Positions 1 through 8,164 are shown, numbered from the stretch's first letter. The stretch: DNA of 53,591 nt from Rikenellaceae bacterium (GCA_017935625.1 JAGBHC010000037.1:1-53591); one strand, 5' to 3'. Made by a program: numbers and translations. The notes: generated by a model not told the origin, from the sequence alone.

Positions 1-192
1 GAGCCGGGAACAAAGCAGAGAAGAGAGAAGAGAGAAGAAGGACGGATGGAAAAGAAGGAAGAATGAATAAACGTCGGGATGAATAGAAAAAAGGAGCGGC
101 CGGGCTGGCGGTCACTCCTTTTCTATTCGAGGGAAATGGGGTCCGGTTTTTATTCGGGCTGGTCCGGTTCTGTCCAGGGTCCGGTCCAGGGT

Positions 193-1344
193 CTATTCGG
201 TGCCGCCGGCTTGCCGCCACACCTCCTCCAGCTTGTCGGCCATCGCCTCCCAGCTGAAGCGTTCGCGTTCGGTGACCATGTTGCGGCGGAAGCGTTCGGC
301 GTTGTCGCCCGTGTAGAAACGCTCCACGGCATCGGCCACGCTGCGGGCCGTGGTGTCGGTGACATAACCCACCACGTCGTGGGGCACGATTTCGGCCAGA
401 CCGCCCACGTCGGTCACAATCATCGGCAGGTTGAAATTGTAGGCGATTTGCGTCACGCCGCTCTGGGTGGCACTGCGGTAGGGCTGTATCAGTACGTCGC
501 TGGCCGAAAAGTAGTGGCGCACCTCTTCGTCCGGTATGAACCGGTCGTGAAGTATCACTTCGCCGCAGAGTCCGTTCCGCTCGATTTGCTGCAGGTAGCG
601 CTCGCGGCCGGCATAGAATTCCCCCGCCACGATGAGGCGTTTGTCGCCGGTGACACCCTTTTCGCGCAGCAGCTTCCAGGCGTCCAGCAGCAGGTCGAGC
701 CCTTTGTAGTCGCGTATCAGTCCGAAAAAGAGCGAATAGTGCAGCGCCGGGTCGAGATTCAGGTGACGGCAGGCCTCCTCGCGGGGCACCGCCTCGCCGA
801 AATTGACGAAGAGCGGATGGGGCGAAAAGAGGGCGGGTTTGCGCGAGCCGAACGCATCGAGGTCGTTTTTCACCTGCTGCGACATGTAGACGAATCCGTC
901 CACGCTGCGCAGAAAGTAGCGGGTGAACGGGGTGTCGATGAAGTGGTGTTCGTGGGGTACGACATTGTCGATTTGCACGATGACCCGCGTGCGGCCGTTG
1001 CCGCGGGCGATGCGGGCGATGGTTCCGAAGCAGGGGGCCATGAAGGGGGTCCAGTACTTCATGATGACCATGTCGGGGCGTTCGCGGCGCAACCGGCGGC
1101 CCACCTTCACCCAGTTGAAGGGATTGACGGTGTTGATGCAGCGTGTGATGTCGAGGTCGGCCGGACGGGGGTCGTCGCGATACTGGCTCTTGCCCGGAAA
1201 GAGGAACTGGGGATACTGGAGCGTGAAGGTCTTTATATCGACCCTGCAGCCGCGGGCCGCGAAGGTGCGGGCCAGAATCTCCATTATCGAGGCCAGGCCG
1301 CCGCGATAGGGGTGGGCGGGGCCAACTACCGAGACGCTCTTCAT
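193..1344 (-). CDS. GT4-type glycosyltransferase
   Basis: 383 aa. Predicted cytoplasmic or membrane-peripheral retaining glycosyltransferase of the GT-B fold, transferring a sugar from a nucleotide donor during glycan or envelope synthesis; donor and acceptor cannot be read. Seen: an N-terminal VVGPAHPYRGGLASI segment typical of the GT4 acceptor-side domain, a mid-protein LFFGLIRDYKGLDLLLDAW that opens the second Rossmann domain, and near residue 300 an SGVTQIAYNFNLPMIVTDVGG stretch followed by E, the usual donor-binding region. The ATG overlaps the dsbD stop codon by 4 bases (ATGA), so the two genes are translationally coupled and cotranscribed. The function is family-level only. Confidence 0.85.
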   Translation of the reverse strand: MKSVSVVGPAHPYRGGLASIMEILARTFAARGCRVDIKTFTLQYPQFLFPGKSQYRDDPRPADLDITRCINTVNPFNWVKVGRRLRRERPDMVIMKYWTPFMAPCFGTIARIARGNGRTRVIVQIDNVVPHEHHFIDTPFTRYFLRSVDGFVYMSQQVKNDLDAFGSRKPALFSPHPLFVNFGEAVPREEACRHLNLDPALHYSLFFGLIRDYKGLDLLLDAWKLLREKGVTGDKRLIVAGEFYAGRERYLQQIERNGLCGEVILHDRFIPDEEVRHYFSASDVLIQPYRSATQSGVTQIAYNFNLPMIVTDVGGLAEIVPHDVVGYVTDTTARSVADAVERFYTGDNAERFRRNMVTERERFSWEAMADKLEEVWRQAGGTE

Positions 1345-3332
1345 CGCTGTTCCGCTTTGAATTTCTCCACTCCCGAACGCAGGAAATCGATGTACTCCTC
1401 CACGTCGAGGTCATATCCGCGCGGCGGGACCAGCAGCTGCCCCCGGGTGTCGAGCAGCAGGTAGTAGGGCTGGGCGTTGATGCCGAAACGGGTGTTGGCG
1501 AAGTGCGAGTTTATCTTGCCGAGGCTCTTGAGCACCTTGCCGCTTTCGGTGGTCACCCAGTCGCTCTCGGGCAGCACTTTCTTGTCGTCGGAGTAGAGTG
1601 CCACGATGACGTAGTCGTTGCGCAGAATGGACTGCACCCGCTCATCGGACCAGACGCGGGCCTCCATCTCGCGGCAGTTCACGCAGCCGTGGCCGGTGAA
1701 GTCCACGAAGAGCGGCTTGCCGACCTTGCGGGCCTGTTCGAGTCCCTGCTGGAAGTCGAAGAATCCCTCCAGGCCGAACGGCAGATGGAGGAAATCGGCA
1801 TATTTGACCTTCGTCTCCGCTGCGTCGCGGTTCGGGGCGGGGGCCGGCGCTGCGGCCTGACCGGAGCCCATGACGAAATCCTGCGTGTGCAGCGGAGGCA
1901 GGTAGCCGGAGAGTCCCTTGAGCGGGGCCCCCCACATGCCGGGCAGCAGGTAGACCACGAATGCGAAGGTGACGATGGAGAGCAGCAGCCGGGTGACGGA
2001 GATGTGCTTCAGCTCGCTGTCATGGGCGAACTTGAGCTTGCCTAGCAGGTAGAATCCCAGCAGGGTGAAGACCGCAATCCAGATGGCGAGGTAAATCTCC
2101 CGGTCGAGCAGTCCCCAGTGGTAGGTCTGGTCGGCCACGCTGAGGAATTTCAGGCCCAGGGCCACCTCGATGAAGCCGAGCACCACCTTCACCGAGTTGA
2201 GCCATCCGCCGCTTTTGGGCAGATTCTTGAGCAGCGAGGGGAAGAGTGCGAAGAGGGTGAAGGGCAGCGCGAATGCGGCCGAGAAGGCCAGCATGGTCAC
2301 CACCGGCTCCCACACCTCGCCGGAGGTCGATTTGATGAGCACCGAACCCACTATCGGGCCTGTGCACGAAAAGGAGACGAGCACCAGCGTGAGGGCCATG
2401 AAGAAGAGTCCCGCCAGACCGCCCCGGTCGGCCTTGCGGTCGCTGCTGTTCACCAGCCAGCTGGGCATGGTGATTTCGAACGCTCCGAAGAACGAGGCCG
2501 CGAAGACCATGAACACCAGGAAGAATATCACGTTGGGAACCCAGTGCGTGGCCAGCCAGTTGAAGATGTCGGCCGTTACGGCGTCTCCGCCCACCAGGTT
2601 GGTCACCAGAATGATGACGGCGATGGGCAGCGTATAGAGCAGGATGATGAACAGGCCGTAGAGCAGCGCTTTCATGCGTCCTGCGGCGGCACCGCCCTCG
2701 CCCTTCATGAAGAAGGAGACGGTCATGGGCACCATCGGGAATACGCAGGGGGTGAGCAGGGCGGCGAAACCCCAGAGGATGGCTTCGATGACGGCGCTCC
2801 AGATGGAGCCGCCCTTGGTCGGCGCGTCGGGCAGCACGATTTGCTGCGGGGCCTGCGGGGCGGCGGCCGGGGGCGTGCCTATCTCCACCGAGAAGTCCCA
2901 TTCGGTGGGTGGCAGGCAGTTCTGGTCGTTGCAGACCATGTATTCGACCGACCCGCGGAGGCGTGCTCCGCTGCCCGAGAGGGTGAGGGTCTGGGCGAAC
3001 CGGGCCGTTCCCTCGAAGTAGCCGATGGTCATGCCGAACATCTCGTCGTACACCCGGGTCGGTTGGGAGAGCATCTCCACGCCGCCGTCGGGGGCGAGGC
3101 CTTCGGCCGGTTCGAAGGTGAAGGTCGTGGCATTGGGGCCGCCCTCGTAGGGGCCCATGTCGTAGAGGTGCCACGGGTGTTCTATTTTGGCCGTGAAGAC
3201 GACCTGGTAGCGGTCGGCCTCCAGCCGGTTCACTTCGGAACTCCACCGTACGGGCGAATCCTGCGCCGCGACCTGCATGAGACTCGATACGGCGCCTAAC
3301 AAAAAGAGTAGTTTTTTCATCACTCGTTTCAT
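1341..3332 (-). CDS. dsbD: Thiol:disulfide interchange protein DsbD
   Basis: 663 aa. Carries electrons from cytoplasmic thioredoxin across the inner membrane to periplasmic thiol proteins. Domains in order: signal peptide (residues 1-23), an N-terminal DsbD-alpha-like domain with the pair CNDQNC near 135, a CcdA-like membrane domain from about 180 to 470 with the redox cysteines in LLTPCVFPMVP and SFSCTGPIVG, and a C-terminal thioredoxin domain with CVNC in FTGHGCVNCREME. All three expected cysteine pairs are present, so it should be functional. A second ATG lies 4 codons in; either start leaves the signal peptide intact. Upstream on the minus strand a TATCTTAG near 3355-3362 is a weak match to the TAnnTTTG promoter element. 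Confidence 0.93.
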   Translation of the reverse strand: MKRVMKKLLFLLGAVSSLMQVAAQDSPVRWSSEVNRLEADRYQVVFTAKIEHPWHLYDMGPYEGGPNATTFTFEPAEGLAPDGGVEMLSQPTRVYDEMFGMTIGYFEGTARFAQTLTLSGSGARLRGSVEYMVCNDQNCLPPTEWDFSVEIGTPPAAAPQAPQQIVLPDAPTKGGSIWSAVIEAILWGFAALLTPCVFPMVPMTVSFFMKGEGGAAAGRMKALLYGLFIILLYTLPIAVIILVTNLVGGDAVTADIFNWLATHWVPNVIFFLVFMVFAASFFGAFEITMPSWLVNSSDRKADRGGLAGLFFMALTLVLVSFSCTGPIVGSVLIKSTSGEVWEPVVTMLAFSAAFALPFTLFALFPSLLKNLPKSGGWLNSVKVVLGFIEVALGLKFLSVADQTYHWGLLDREIYLAIWIAVFTLLGFYLLGKLKFAHDSELKHISVTRLLLSIVTFAFVVYLLPGMWGAPLKGLSGYLPPLHTQDFVMGSGQAAAPAPAPNRDAAETKVKYADFLHLPFGLEGFFDFQQGLEQARKVGKPLFVDFTGHGCVNCREMEARVWSDERVQSILRNDYVIVALYSDDKKVLPESDWVTTESGKVLKSLGKINSHFANTRFGINAQPYYLLLDTRGQLLVPPRGYDLDVEEYIDFLRSGVEKFKAEQR

Positions 3333-3424
3333 TCTTTAACTCTTAAAAGTGGCGCTAAGATAACAAATATTATCGAAACTATGCAATTTTTCCGGCCGTT
3401 GCTTCTTTCGGGGGCATACGGAAG

Positions 3425-3465
3425 ACGAGTCGCGTGCGGTGTGCGTAGGACCGTACGTGACTCGT
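3425..3465. repeat. Strong inverted repeat between bfr and dsbD
   Basis: Positions 3425-3440 pair with 3450-3465 as a 16-bp stem with two G-U pairs and a 9-nt loop. No run of T follows on either strand, so it is not a standard intrinsic terminator. It lies in the 3' untranslated region of the ferritin transcript and could limit read-through or stabilise the 3' end. Confidence 0.6.
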
Positions 3466-3513
3466 CGCGGTGTGGGGCGGACTCCTCGCCGTCGTGCGGC
3501 GGGCGTCGCGCGG

Positions 3514-4035
3514 CTACTCTTCGTCCTTCTCCCAGTCGGACATGCCGGCGTCGGTGGCGCTCTTGCTCTGGGCAATCGACTGGAGGGCGAGGTAGTTCAT
3601 GCCGTATGCCTTCAGGTTGTCGAACTCGGTGCGGAAATGGTCGAGGTGTCCCTCCTCTTCGGCAATCACCTCTTCGAACAGGTGGTGGGTGGCGGCGTCC
3701 GAGGCTTCGCTGCAGGCGCGGGCCCAGGCGTTGTAGTCGTCGATGGTCTGCTCTTCGAGCCGGATGGCCAGCGAGAGCATCTGCTCCACATCCTGGATAT
3801 GCTCGATGCGGAAGGGGACGTTGAAGTCCACGTCGCCCTGAAGATAGAGGATGCGCTCGGAGAACTCCTCGATGTGGCGCATCTCCTGGATGGAGGTCTG
3901 GCGGAACATCTTCGCCAGGTATTTGTACCCCATGTCTTCGCAGTGGATGTGGAAGTACATGTACTGCATGGAGGTGGCTATCTCCAAGCCCACGGCCTTG
4001 TTGAGCAGCTCGATGCTCGTCTGGTATTTGTTCAT
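3514..4035 (-). CDS. bfr: Bacterioferritin
   Basis: 173 aa from the chosen ATG at 4035; an upstream in-frame start at 4077 would add 14 unrelated residues. Cytoplasmic iron-storage four-helix bundle that oxidises Fe(II) and assembles into 24-mers. Counting from MNKYQTSIELL, the ferroxidase ligands fall on the same numbers as in E. coli Bfr: E18, Y25, E51, H54, E94, E127 and H130. Met52, the axial haem ligand that separates bacterioferritin from plain ferritin, is also present (QEMRH). The C-terminus carries about 15 extra polar residues. It follows the thioesterase gene by 133 bases on the same strand; no clear promoter was seen in that gap. Confidence 0.92.
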   Translation of the reverse strand: MNKYQTSIELLNKAVGLEIATSMQYMYFHIHCEDMGYKYLAKMFRQTSIQEMRHIEEFSERILYLQGDVDFNVPFRIEHIQDVEQMLSLAIRLEEQTIDDYNAWARACSEASDAATHHLFEEVIAEEEGHLDHFRTEFDNLKAYGMNYLALQSIAQSKSATDAGMSDWEKDEE

Positions 4036-4123
4036 GGCTTTAACGATTTTTGGTTCGCAAGCCTCAGACAGCAACATTCGTACCTAACGCTCCTTGGGGA
4101 CGGGCCCAGGCCGGGGGATGCGG

Positions 4124-4142
4124 CGGCCGGATGTTCCGGCCG
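4124..4142. repeat. GC-rich hairpin between thioesterase and bfr
   Basis: An 8-bp perfect stem (4124-4131 with 4135-4142) with a 3-nt loop lies just downstream of the thioesterase stop. It is GC-rich and has no T tract, so it is at most a weak terminator or an RNA stability element. Confidence 0.45.
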
Positions 4143-4168
4143 GACGGCGGGGTGTTCCCCGCAGTCGC

Positions 4169-4906
4169 TCACAGCCACTCCACCGAGGCCCGGCACGCCG
4201 GCCTGAGCTGCTCGTCGCGCACTTCGAACAGCGACCGGTCGCCGGGCTGGTAGCCCACCGTGACCTGTTGTCCGAAACGGCATTCGTGCAGGAAGTTGAT
4301 GTCCACGCGGCGGAGCTGCCGGGCGGCCAGCTGCTCGATGGGAAACATGTCGAACATCCACTCCAGATAGCGCATGGTATTGACGTGGCGGTTGAAATCG
4401 ATGTCGCTGTATGCGACGCGGCGGGCGACGGTCTCCACGGGGGCGACGCTGCCGATTTTGCGGGGACGCTCGATGGGCGGCTGCTCCTCCACCACCCGCG
4501 CCGTGTCGCCCAGCGCACCGAGCAGGTCCACCGCCGTGCGGGTGCCGAGGTCAATCATGGCCCAGCAGGTCACGGCGCCGCCGATGCGCCGGCCGCTGCC
4601 GTCGCAGATGACGAAGTTGCGGGTGGTGACCAGCCGTCCGTAGTCGCTCACCCAGGTGGTGATGCGCAGCGTTTCGTATTCGGAGGGCATGCGCTCCGTC
4701 TCCACGGCCATCCGCGAAAGCACCCACGACCAGTTGCGGTCGCTCAGCTCTCTGGTGCCGAAGCCGTTGCGGTCGGCATCCTCGCCGGCCGTGTGAAGCA
4801 GATAGTCGCCCAGTGCGGCGAACGTGGCGCGGCGCGAGAAGTCCACGTCGCGCGGCTCCACCCGATAGGTGTATGTTCCCTTTTCCATAACCGTTTCTTT
4901 TTTCAT
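4169..4906 (-). CDS. Acyl-ACP thioesterase
   Basis: 245 aa (239 aa if translation starts at the ATG at 4888). Releases free fatty acids from acyl-acyl carrier protein in the cytoplasm, ending chain elongation. It is a double hot-dog protein of the FatA/FatB-like bacterial family: the first half carries the YTYRVEPRDVDFSRRATFAA and WVLSRMAVETERMP signatures, the second half YSDIDFNRHVNTMRYLEWM with the Asn-His pair (NRHVN) of the active site. The internal ATG (MEKGTYTY) fits the family's usual N-terminus as well as the upstream one. A TATCTTTG element sits about 70 bases upstream. Confidence 0.88.
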   Translation of the reverse strand: MKKETVMEKGTYTYRVEPRDVDFSRRATFAALGDYLLHTAGEDADRNGFGTRELSDRNWSWVLSRMAVETERMPSEYETLRITTWVSDYGRLVTTRNFVICDGSGRRIGGAVTCWAMIDLGTRTAVDLLGALGDTARVVEEQPPIERPRKIGSVAPVETVARRVAYSDIDFNRHVNTMRYLEWMFDMFPIEQLAARQLRRVDINFLHECRFGQQVTVGYQPGDRSLFEVRDEQLRPACRASVEWL

Positions 4907-4974
4907 TCGGTCCGCATTCCGGCCGGTCGGGGGGCGCGGAGCCCGACCCGGAGCGTCCGTCGTTCGGAGTCGGA

Positions 4975-4982
4975 CAAAGATA
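4975..4982 (-). promoter_or_regulatory. Promoter -7 element for the thioesterase
   Basis: TATCTTTG on the minus strand matches the Bacteroidota consensus TAnnTTTG. It is placed to drive the thioesterase and possibly bfr. No clear TTG -33 element was seen at the expected spacing. Confidence 0.6.
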
Positions 4983-5087
4983 ACGAATCGGACGCGAAAA
5001 AGAAAACGTCGGCGGGCCCCGGCCGGGGCCGGAAAGGGCCGCCGGCGGGTCCGAATGCGTTCCGGAACACGAAAGAGACGAAAAATA

Positions 5088-5107
5088 ACCGATTTTTGGC
5101 AATCGGT
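5088..5107. repeat. Short perfect hairpin upstream of the recombinase
   Basis: A 7-bp perfect inverted repeat (5088-5094 with 5101-5107) with a TTTGGC loop lies about 60 bases before the recombinase ATG. It could be part of the recombinase leader or a protein-binding site; nothing distinguishes these. Confidence 0.4.
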
Positions 5108-5165
5108 CCGGCGCAGGACAAGTCAATCGGCATTCACGGGAAACATCAATGAACAGACACTCAAT

Positions 5166-6353
5166 ATGGCATCCATCAAATTAAGGTTCAGGGCGCACAG
5201 GGACGACACGAAGAAAGGTGCGCTCTATTTTCAAATCGTACACGAGCGGGCGGTGAGACAGGTCGGGACCGGTTGCCGCATCTGCGCATGCGAGTGGGAC
5301 GGCACCTGGGGCGATATCGTCGGGGCGTCGTCCGCAGCCGATATCCGCAACAGAATAGCGTGGGAACGCAGGAAGCTGCAACAGGCCGTGAAAGCCTGCG
5401 AAGATGCCGGCAAGCCCTACACCGCCGGCGATGTCGTCGAGAGGTACCGGGAGGCGCCGGACGACCGAACCACCGTCTTCGGGTATATGGCGCGGCAGTC
5501 GGAGCGGCTCGAAAGGCTCGGCAGGCTGCGCACGAGCGAAACCTACCGGCAGACGCTGAACAGCTTCATGAAATTCCGCCGCGGAATCGATTTGTATTTC
5601 GATATGCTCGACGCCGATGTGGTCGAGCAGTACGAGAGTCACATGCGGAGCAGGGGGCTCAGCCGGAACACGACATCCTTTTACATGAGGATATTGCGCT
5701 GCGTCTACAACCGTGCCGTCGGGGATGGCCTGGCCGCGCAGAGCGCTCCGTTCAAGCGGGTCTATACCGGAGTGGACAAAACCGCCAAGCGGACCATCTC
5801 GCTCAAGGAGATAAAGCTCATCAAAGAGATGGACCTCTCGGCGAAGCCCGCGCTGGATTATGCGCGGGACCTGTTCATGTTCTCCTTCTACATGCGCGGA
5901 ATGGCGTTCATCGACCTGGCCTACCTGCGGAAGAAAGACCTGTCGAACGGATATGTCAGTTACATCCGCAGAAAGACCGGACAGCAGCTGGTCGTCCGCT
6001 GGGAGGAGTCGATGCAGCGGATTATCGACAAGTACGGCGAAAATCCGACCCAGTACCTGCTGCCGATAATAACCGAGCCGGGCGCGACAGAGCGGAAGCA
6101 GTATCTCAACAAGATTCTGTTTGTCAATCGGAAATTGAAGCAGATAGCCCGACTGGCGAAAATCCCGATTCCGTTGAGCATGTACGTCAGCCGCCACAGC
6201 TGGGCGAGCATCGCCCGGTCGAAGAATGTCCCGCTGAGTGTTATCAGCGAGGCCATGGGACACGACAGCGAAGAGACCACGCGCATCTATCTGGCCGCGA
6301 TGCAAGCCAATCGGATAGACGAAGCCAACAGCCGTATTCTGAGGGATTTGTAG
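5166..6353 (+). CDS. Tyrosine site-specific recombinase
   Basis: 395 aa. Cuts and rejoins DNA at paired sites through a phosphotyrosine intermediate. Domains: N-terminal arm-type region (about 1-90, starting MASIKLRFRAHRDD), a SAM-like core-binding domain (about 100-200) and a catalytic domain. Catalytic residues seen: R244 (YMRGM), K270 (RRKTGQ), R343 (SRHSW), H366 (GHDSEE) and nucleophile Y375 (RIYLA). The box II His is Tyr340, which I recall as common in Bacteroidota integrases. The reading frame stays open upstream to 4869, but the ATG at 5166 gives the family N-terminus. The gene ends 25 bases before a 25-bp inverted repeat that bounds an apparent invertible promoter, so it is best read as a local invertase (inference). 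No other phage or conjugation gene is nearby. Confidence 0.93.
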   Translation: MASIKLRFRAHRDDTKKGALYFQIVHERAVRQVGTGCRICACEWDGTWGDIVGASSAADIRNRIAWERRKLQQAVKACEDAGKPYTAGDVVERYREAPDDRTTVFGYMARQSERLERLGRLRTSETYRQTLNSFMKFRRGIDLYFDMLDADVVEQYESHMRSRGLSRNTTSFYMRILRCVYNRAVGDGLAAQSAPFKRVYTGVDKTAKRTISLKEIKLIKEMDLSAKPALDYARDLFMFSFYMRGMAFIDLAYLRKKDLSNGYVSYIRRKTGQQLVVRWEESMQRIIDKYGENPTQYLLPIITEPGATERKQYLNKILFVNRKLKQIARLAKIPIPLSMYVSRHSWASIARSKNVPLSVISEAMGHDSEETTRIYLAAMQANRIDEANSRILRDL

Positions 6354-6378
6354 GTGGAATCCGGTCGGGTGAATCGGG

Positions 6379-6403
6379 CTGACTCTTTCATAGAGATAGT
6401 CCG
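6379..6403 (+). repeat. Left inverted repeat of the invertible segment
   Basis: 25-bp site with core CTCTTTCATAGAGATAGT; identical to the reverse complement of 6548-6572 at all 25 positions, with mismatches immediately on both sides. Presumed recombinase crossover site. Confidence 0.88.
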
Positions 6404-6410
6404 CTTTTCG

Positions 6411-6418
6411 CAAATATA
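6411..6418 (-). promoter_or_regulatory. Promoter -7 element inside the invertible segment
   Basis: TATATTTG read on the minus strand, an exact TAnnTTTG match, directed at the 3' end of the recombinase. The region 19-21 bases upstream has no TTG but is A-rich, so the -33 contact looks weak. Confidence 0.65.
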
Positions 6419-6547
6419 ATGACTTTTTCTCATATTCTTCCGCTTGCCTGCAGAAAATCGCTCGACTGCGGGGCGTCTCTGCCCTTTTTGATGTTCCGCC
6501 GGGGACTTACGGATGGCAATGCATTGTATGTGAGCGACGTATGCCTT

Positions 6548-6572
6548 CGGACTATCTCTATGAAAGAGTCAG
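6548..6572 (-). repeat. Right inverted repeat of the invertible segment
   Basis: Exact reverse complement of 6379-6403. It ends 35 bases before the ATG of the first downstream gene. Confidence 0.88.
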
Positions 6573-6607
6573 TCCGGAATCGAAAACACATTAAAGAAAC
6601 TATCAAC

Positions 6608-7084
6608 ATGAAAAAACTGTTTTTATTGGCACTGTCGCTTTGGGGAGTGACGGTGTGCGTCGAGGCCCAACAGACCAAAGAGAAGGTCGCCGTGTATGTA
6701 TCGGGCGACGTCAGCGCCGGTTACAAGAAAATCATCAGTGCGAAAGCTGTCTCGAGAATCTCGCGCAGCGAAAGCTTTGCTGCGGTGGAGCGTACCGATG
6801 CGTTCCTCGACGTGCTTACGAAAGAGCAGGACTACCAACTCTCCGGCGAAGTCCGCGACGACCAGATTGCGGAGCTCGGACGGCGTTTCGGAGCCCGTTA
6901 TGTCGCAGTTCTCGAGGCGACGGAAACCGATGGCACCGGGTTCATTTCGGCCCGGATGATTGATGTGGAGGGCGGTCTCATAATCAAATCGGCGGATACG
7001 AGCCGGAAAATCGAGTCGGCGGAAGATTGGGCTGCAGTCGCCAATAACGTAGCGTTCAGACTGGTATCTAAAAATTCAAAATAA
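6608..7084 (+). CDS. Exported CsgG-like fold protein, short paralogue
   Basis: 158 aa. The start at 6608 gives a good signal peptide (MKKLFLLALSLWGVTVCVEA, cut near AQQ); the frame stays open upstream through the invertible segment, but that part looks like chance. After the signal come KVAVYVSGDVSAGYKK, then AVERTDAFLDVLTKEQDYQ and DQIAELGRRFGARYVAVLEA, the pattern of CsgG/LpoB-type periplasmic alpha/beta domains (a named-family resemblance, not a proven match). It has no lipobox Cys. It is closely related to the next gene over its whole length and separated from it by 7 bases, so the pair is an operon. Expression probably depends on the invertible promoter. Biological role unknown. Confidence 0.85.
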   Translation: MKKLFLLALSLWGVTVCVEAQQTKEKVAVYVSGDVSAGYKKIISAKAVSRISRSESFAAVERTDAFLDVLTKEQDYQLSGEVRDDQIAELGRRFGARYVAVLEATETDGTGFISARMIDVEGGLIIKSADTSRKIESAEDWAAVANNVAFRLVSKNSK

Positions 7085-7091
7085 ACGGAGT

Positions 7092-8063
7092 ATGAAAAAG
7101 TTTATTTCCATTGTTGCCATCTTGTGCCTGTTCGGAGGTGCCGCTGCGGCACAACAACCCGTCAAGAAGAAAGTGGCGGTTTACATAACCGGGGATGTCG
7201 AATCCGGATATAAAAAGGTCATTGGTTCGAAGATGGTCTCGGGAATTACACGCAGCAACGGCTATGCAGCCGTTGAGCGTACAGGGGATTTTCTGGCAGA
7301 GCTGATGAAAGAGCAGGATTACCAAATGTCCGGAGCTGTCAGTGATAACCAAATCGCACGTTTGGGACAGCAGTTCGGGGTGCGTTACGTATTGGTGGCA
7401 GATGTCTCCGAAGTGTTCGAATCCATGTTCGTTTCTGCAAGAATGATTGATGTGCAGACGGCACAAATAATCAATTCTACGGAAGCGAGTCAAGTCGTAA
7501 CCAACATGGAAAGTTTGACAAAAATCGCCGAAGATGTCGTTTTGGAAATCATAGGAATACCGACGTTCGAGGAGGAGAGCGTAAAATTATTAGGCGTCTA
7601 TTCAACCGCTAAAGATTTATACAATCTTAGTGTCCCTGGCGGATATCATGTTGCGACAAAAGCCGAAATCGAAGATGTCGTTAGAAATTACCAAATGACA
7701 GGTAAAAATTTATCGTTCCCGATATATACGGATATCAAAAGTTCCGTTGAGTCTAAAACCCAGAATTTTACCATTCAATATTATAATAACAACAGAACTT
7801 CGAATATTCACAAAACAGAGGAAGATTACAGGTTCTACCGAGAATACAAGGTCGTTTGTACGTTTATCAAAGACCCTCAGACCAGTTCTATATTAAATTT
7901 GTCTTATATTGAAGACCCGGATTATAGCAGTGTGTATCGGAGGAATAATAAACCGGCTGATGCCACCCACTACAGACTGGCTACTCGAGGACTTCTGGAT
8001 ATGAGTCGGACTCCGCCATATATAACTCCTGGATATGTATATGTAATTAAAAATACCCAATGA
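7092..8063 (+). CDS. Exported CsgG-like fold protein with extra C-terminal domain
   Basis: 323 aa. Signal peptide MKKFISIVAILCLFGGAAAA, then a domain of about 150 aa paralogous to the upstream gene (KVAVYITGDVESGYKK, AAVERTGDFLAELMKEQDYQ, DNQIARLGQQFGVRYVLVAD). Residues from about 165 to the end form an extra domain rich in Tyr and Asn, starting VYSTAKDLYNLSVPGGYHVA and ending PPYITPGYVYVIKNTQ. The DNA for this part is visibly more AT-rich than its neighbours, which suggests acquisition or recombination at the 3' end. Predicted periplasmic or surface-exposed. Second gene of the putatively phase-variable operon. I do not recognise the C-terminal domain. Confidence 0.85.
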   Translation: MKKFISIVAILCLFGGAAAAQQPVKKKVAVYITGDVESGYKKVIGSKMVSGITRSNGYAAVERTGDFLAELMKEQDYQMSGAVSDNQIARLGQQFGVRYVLVADVSEVFESMFVSARMIDVQTAQIINSTEASQVVTNMESLTKIAEDVVLEIIGIPTFEEESVKLLGVYSTAKDLYNLSVPGGYHVATKAEIEDVVRNYQMTGKNLSFPIYTDIKSSVESKTQNFTIQYYNNNRTSNIHKTEEDYRFYREYKVVCTFIKDPQTSSILNLSYIEDPDYSSVYRRNNKPADATHYRLATRGLLDMSRTPPYITPGYVYVIKNTQ

Positions 8064-8164
8064 TGGTATTGAATTGTCACTTTTGTTCGGAGGGGGCATC
8101 TTTCTTCCGTCGGCAACCATTCGCTTGGCACCCGGTGCGTTTTTAGTGCCCCTGTCTCCGGAAA

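Larger units (their letters stand above)
6379..6572. other. Candidate invertible promoter segment (phase switch)
   Basis: A 194-bp noncoding segment lies between the recombinase and two exported-protein genes. It is bounded by perfect 25-bp inverted repeats with 144 bp between them. The spacer has one consensus promoter element (minus strand, 6411-6418) and none on the plus strand. Inversion would move that element to 6533-6540 facing right, with a start site about 60 bases before the ATG at 6608. As sequenced, the promoter points away from those genes, so the read orientation is OFF. Inversion itself is inferred. Confidence 0.8.

Noticed and set aside
4869-5165. An N-terminal extension of the recombinase by 99 residues
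   Set aside because: The extension is Arg-rich and overlaps the thioesterase start and its promoter; the ATG at 5166 gives the normal family N-terminus.
6419-6607. Start of the first CsgG-like gene inside the invertible segment
   Set aside because: The extra residues are not signal-like, while ATG 6608 opens a perfect signal peptide outside the repeat.
5166-8063. Prophage or conjugative element carrying the recombinase
   Set aside because: No phage structural, mobilisation or transfer genes are nearby; the recombinase stands alone beside the inverted repeats. Its family does include element integrases, so a remnant is not fully excluded.
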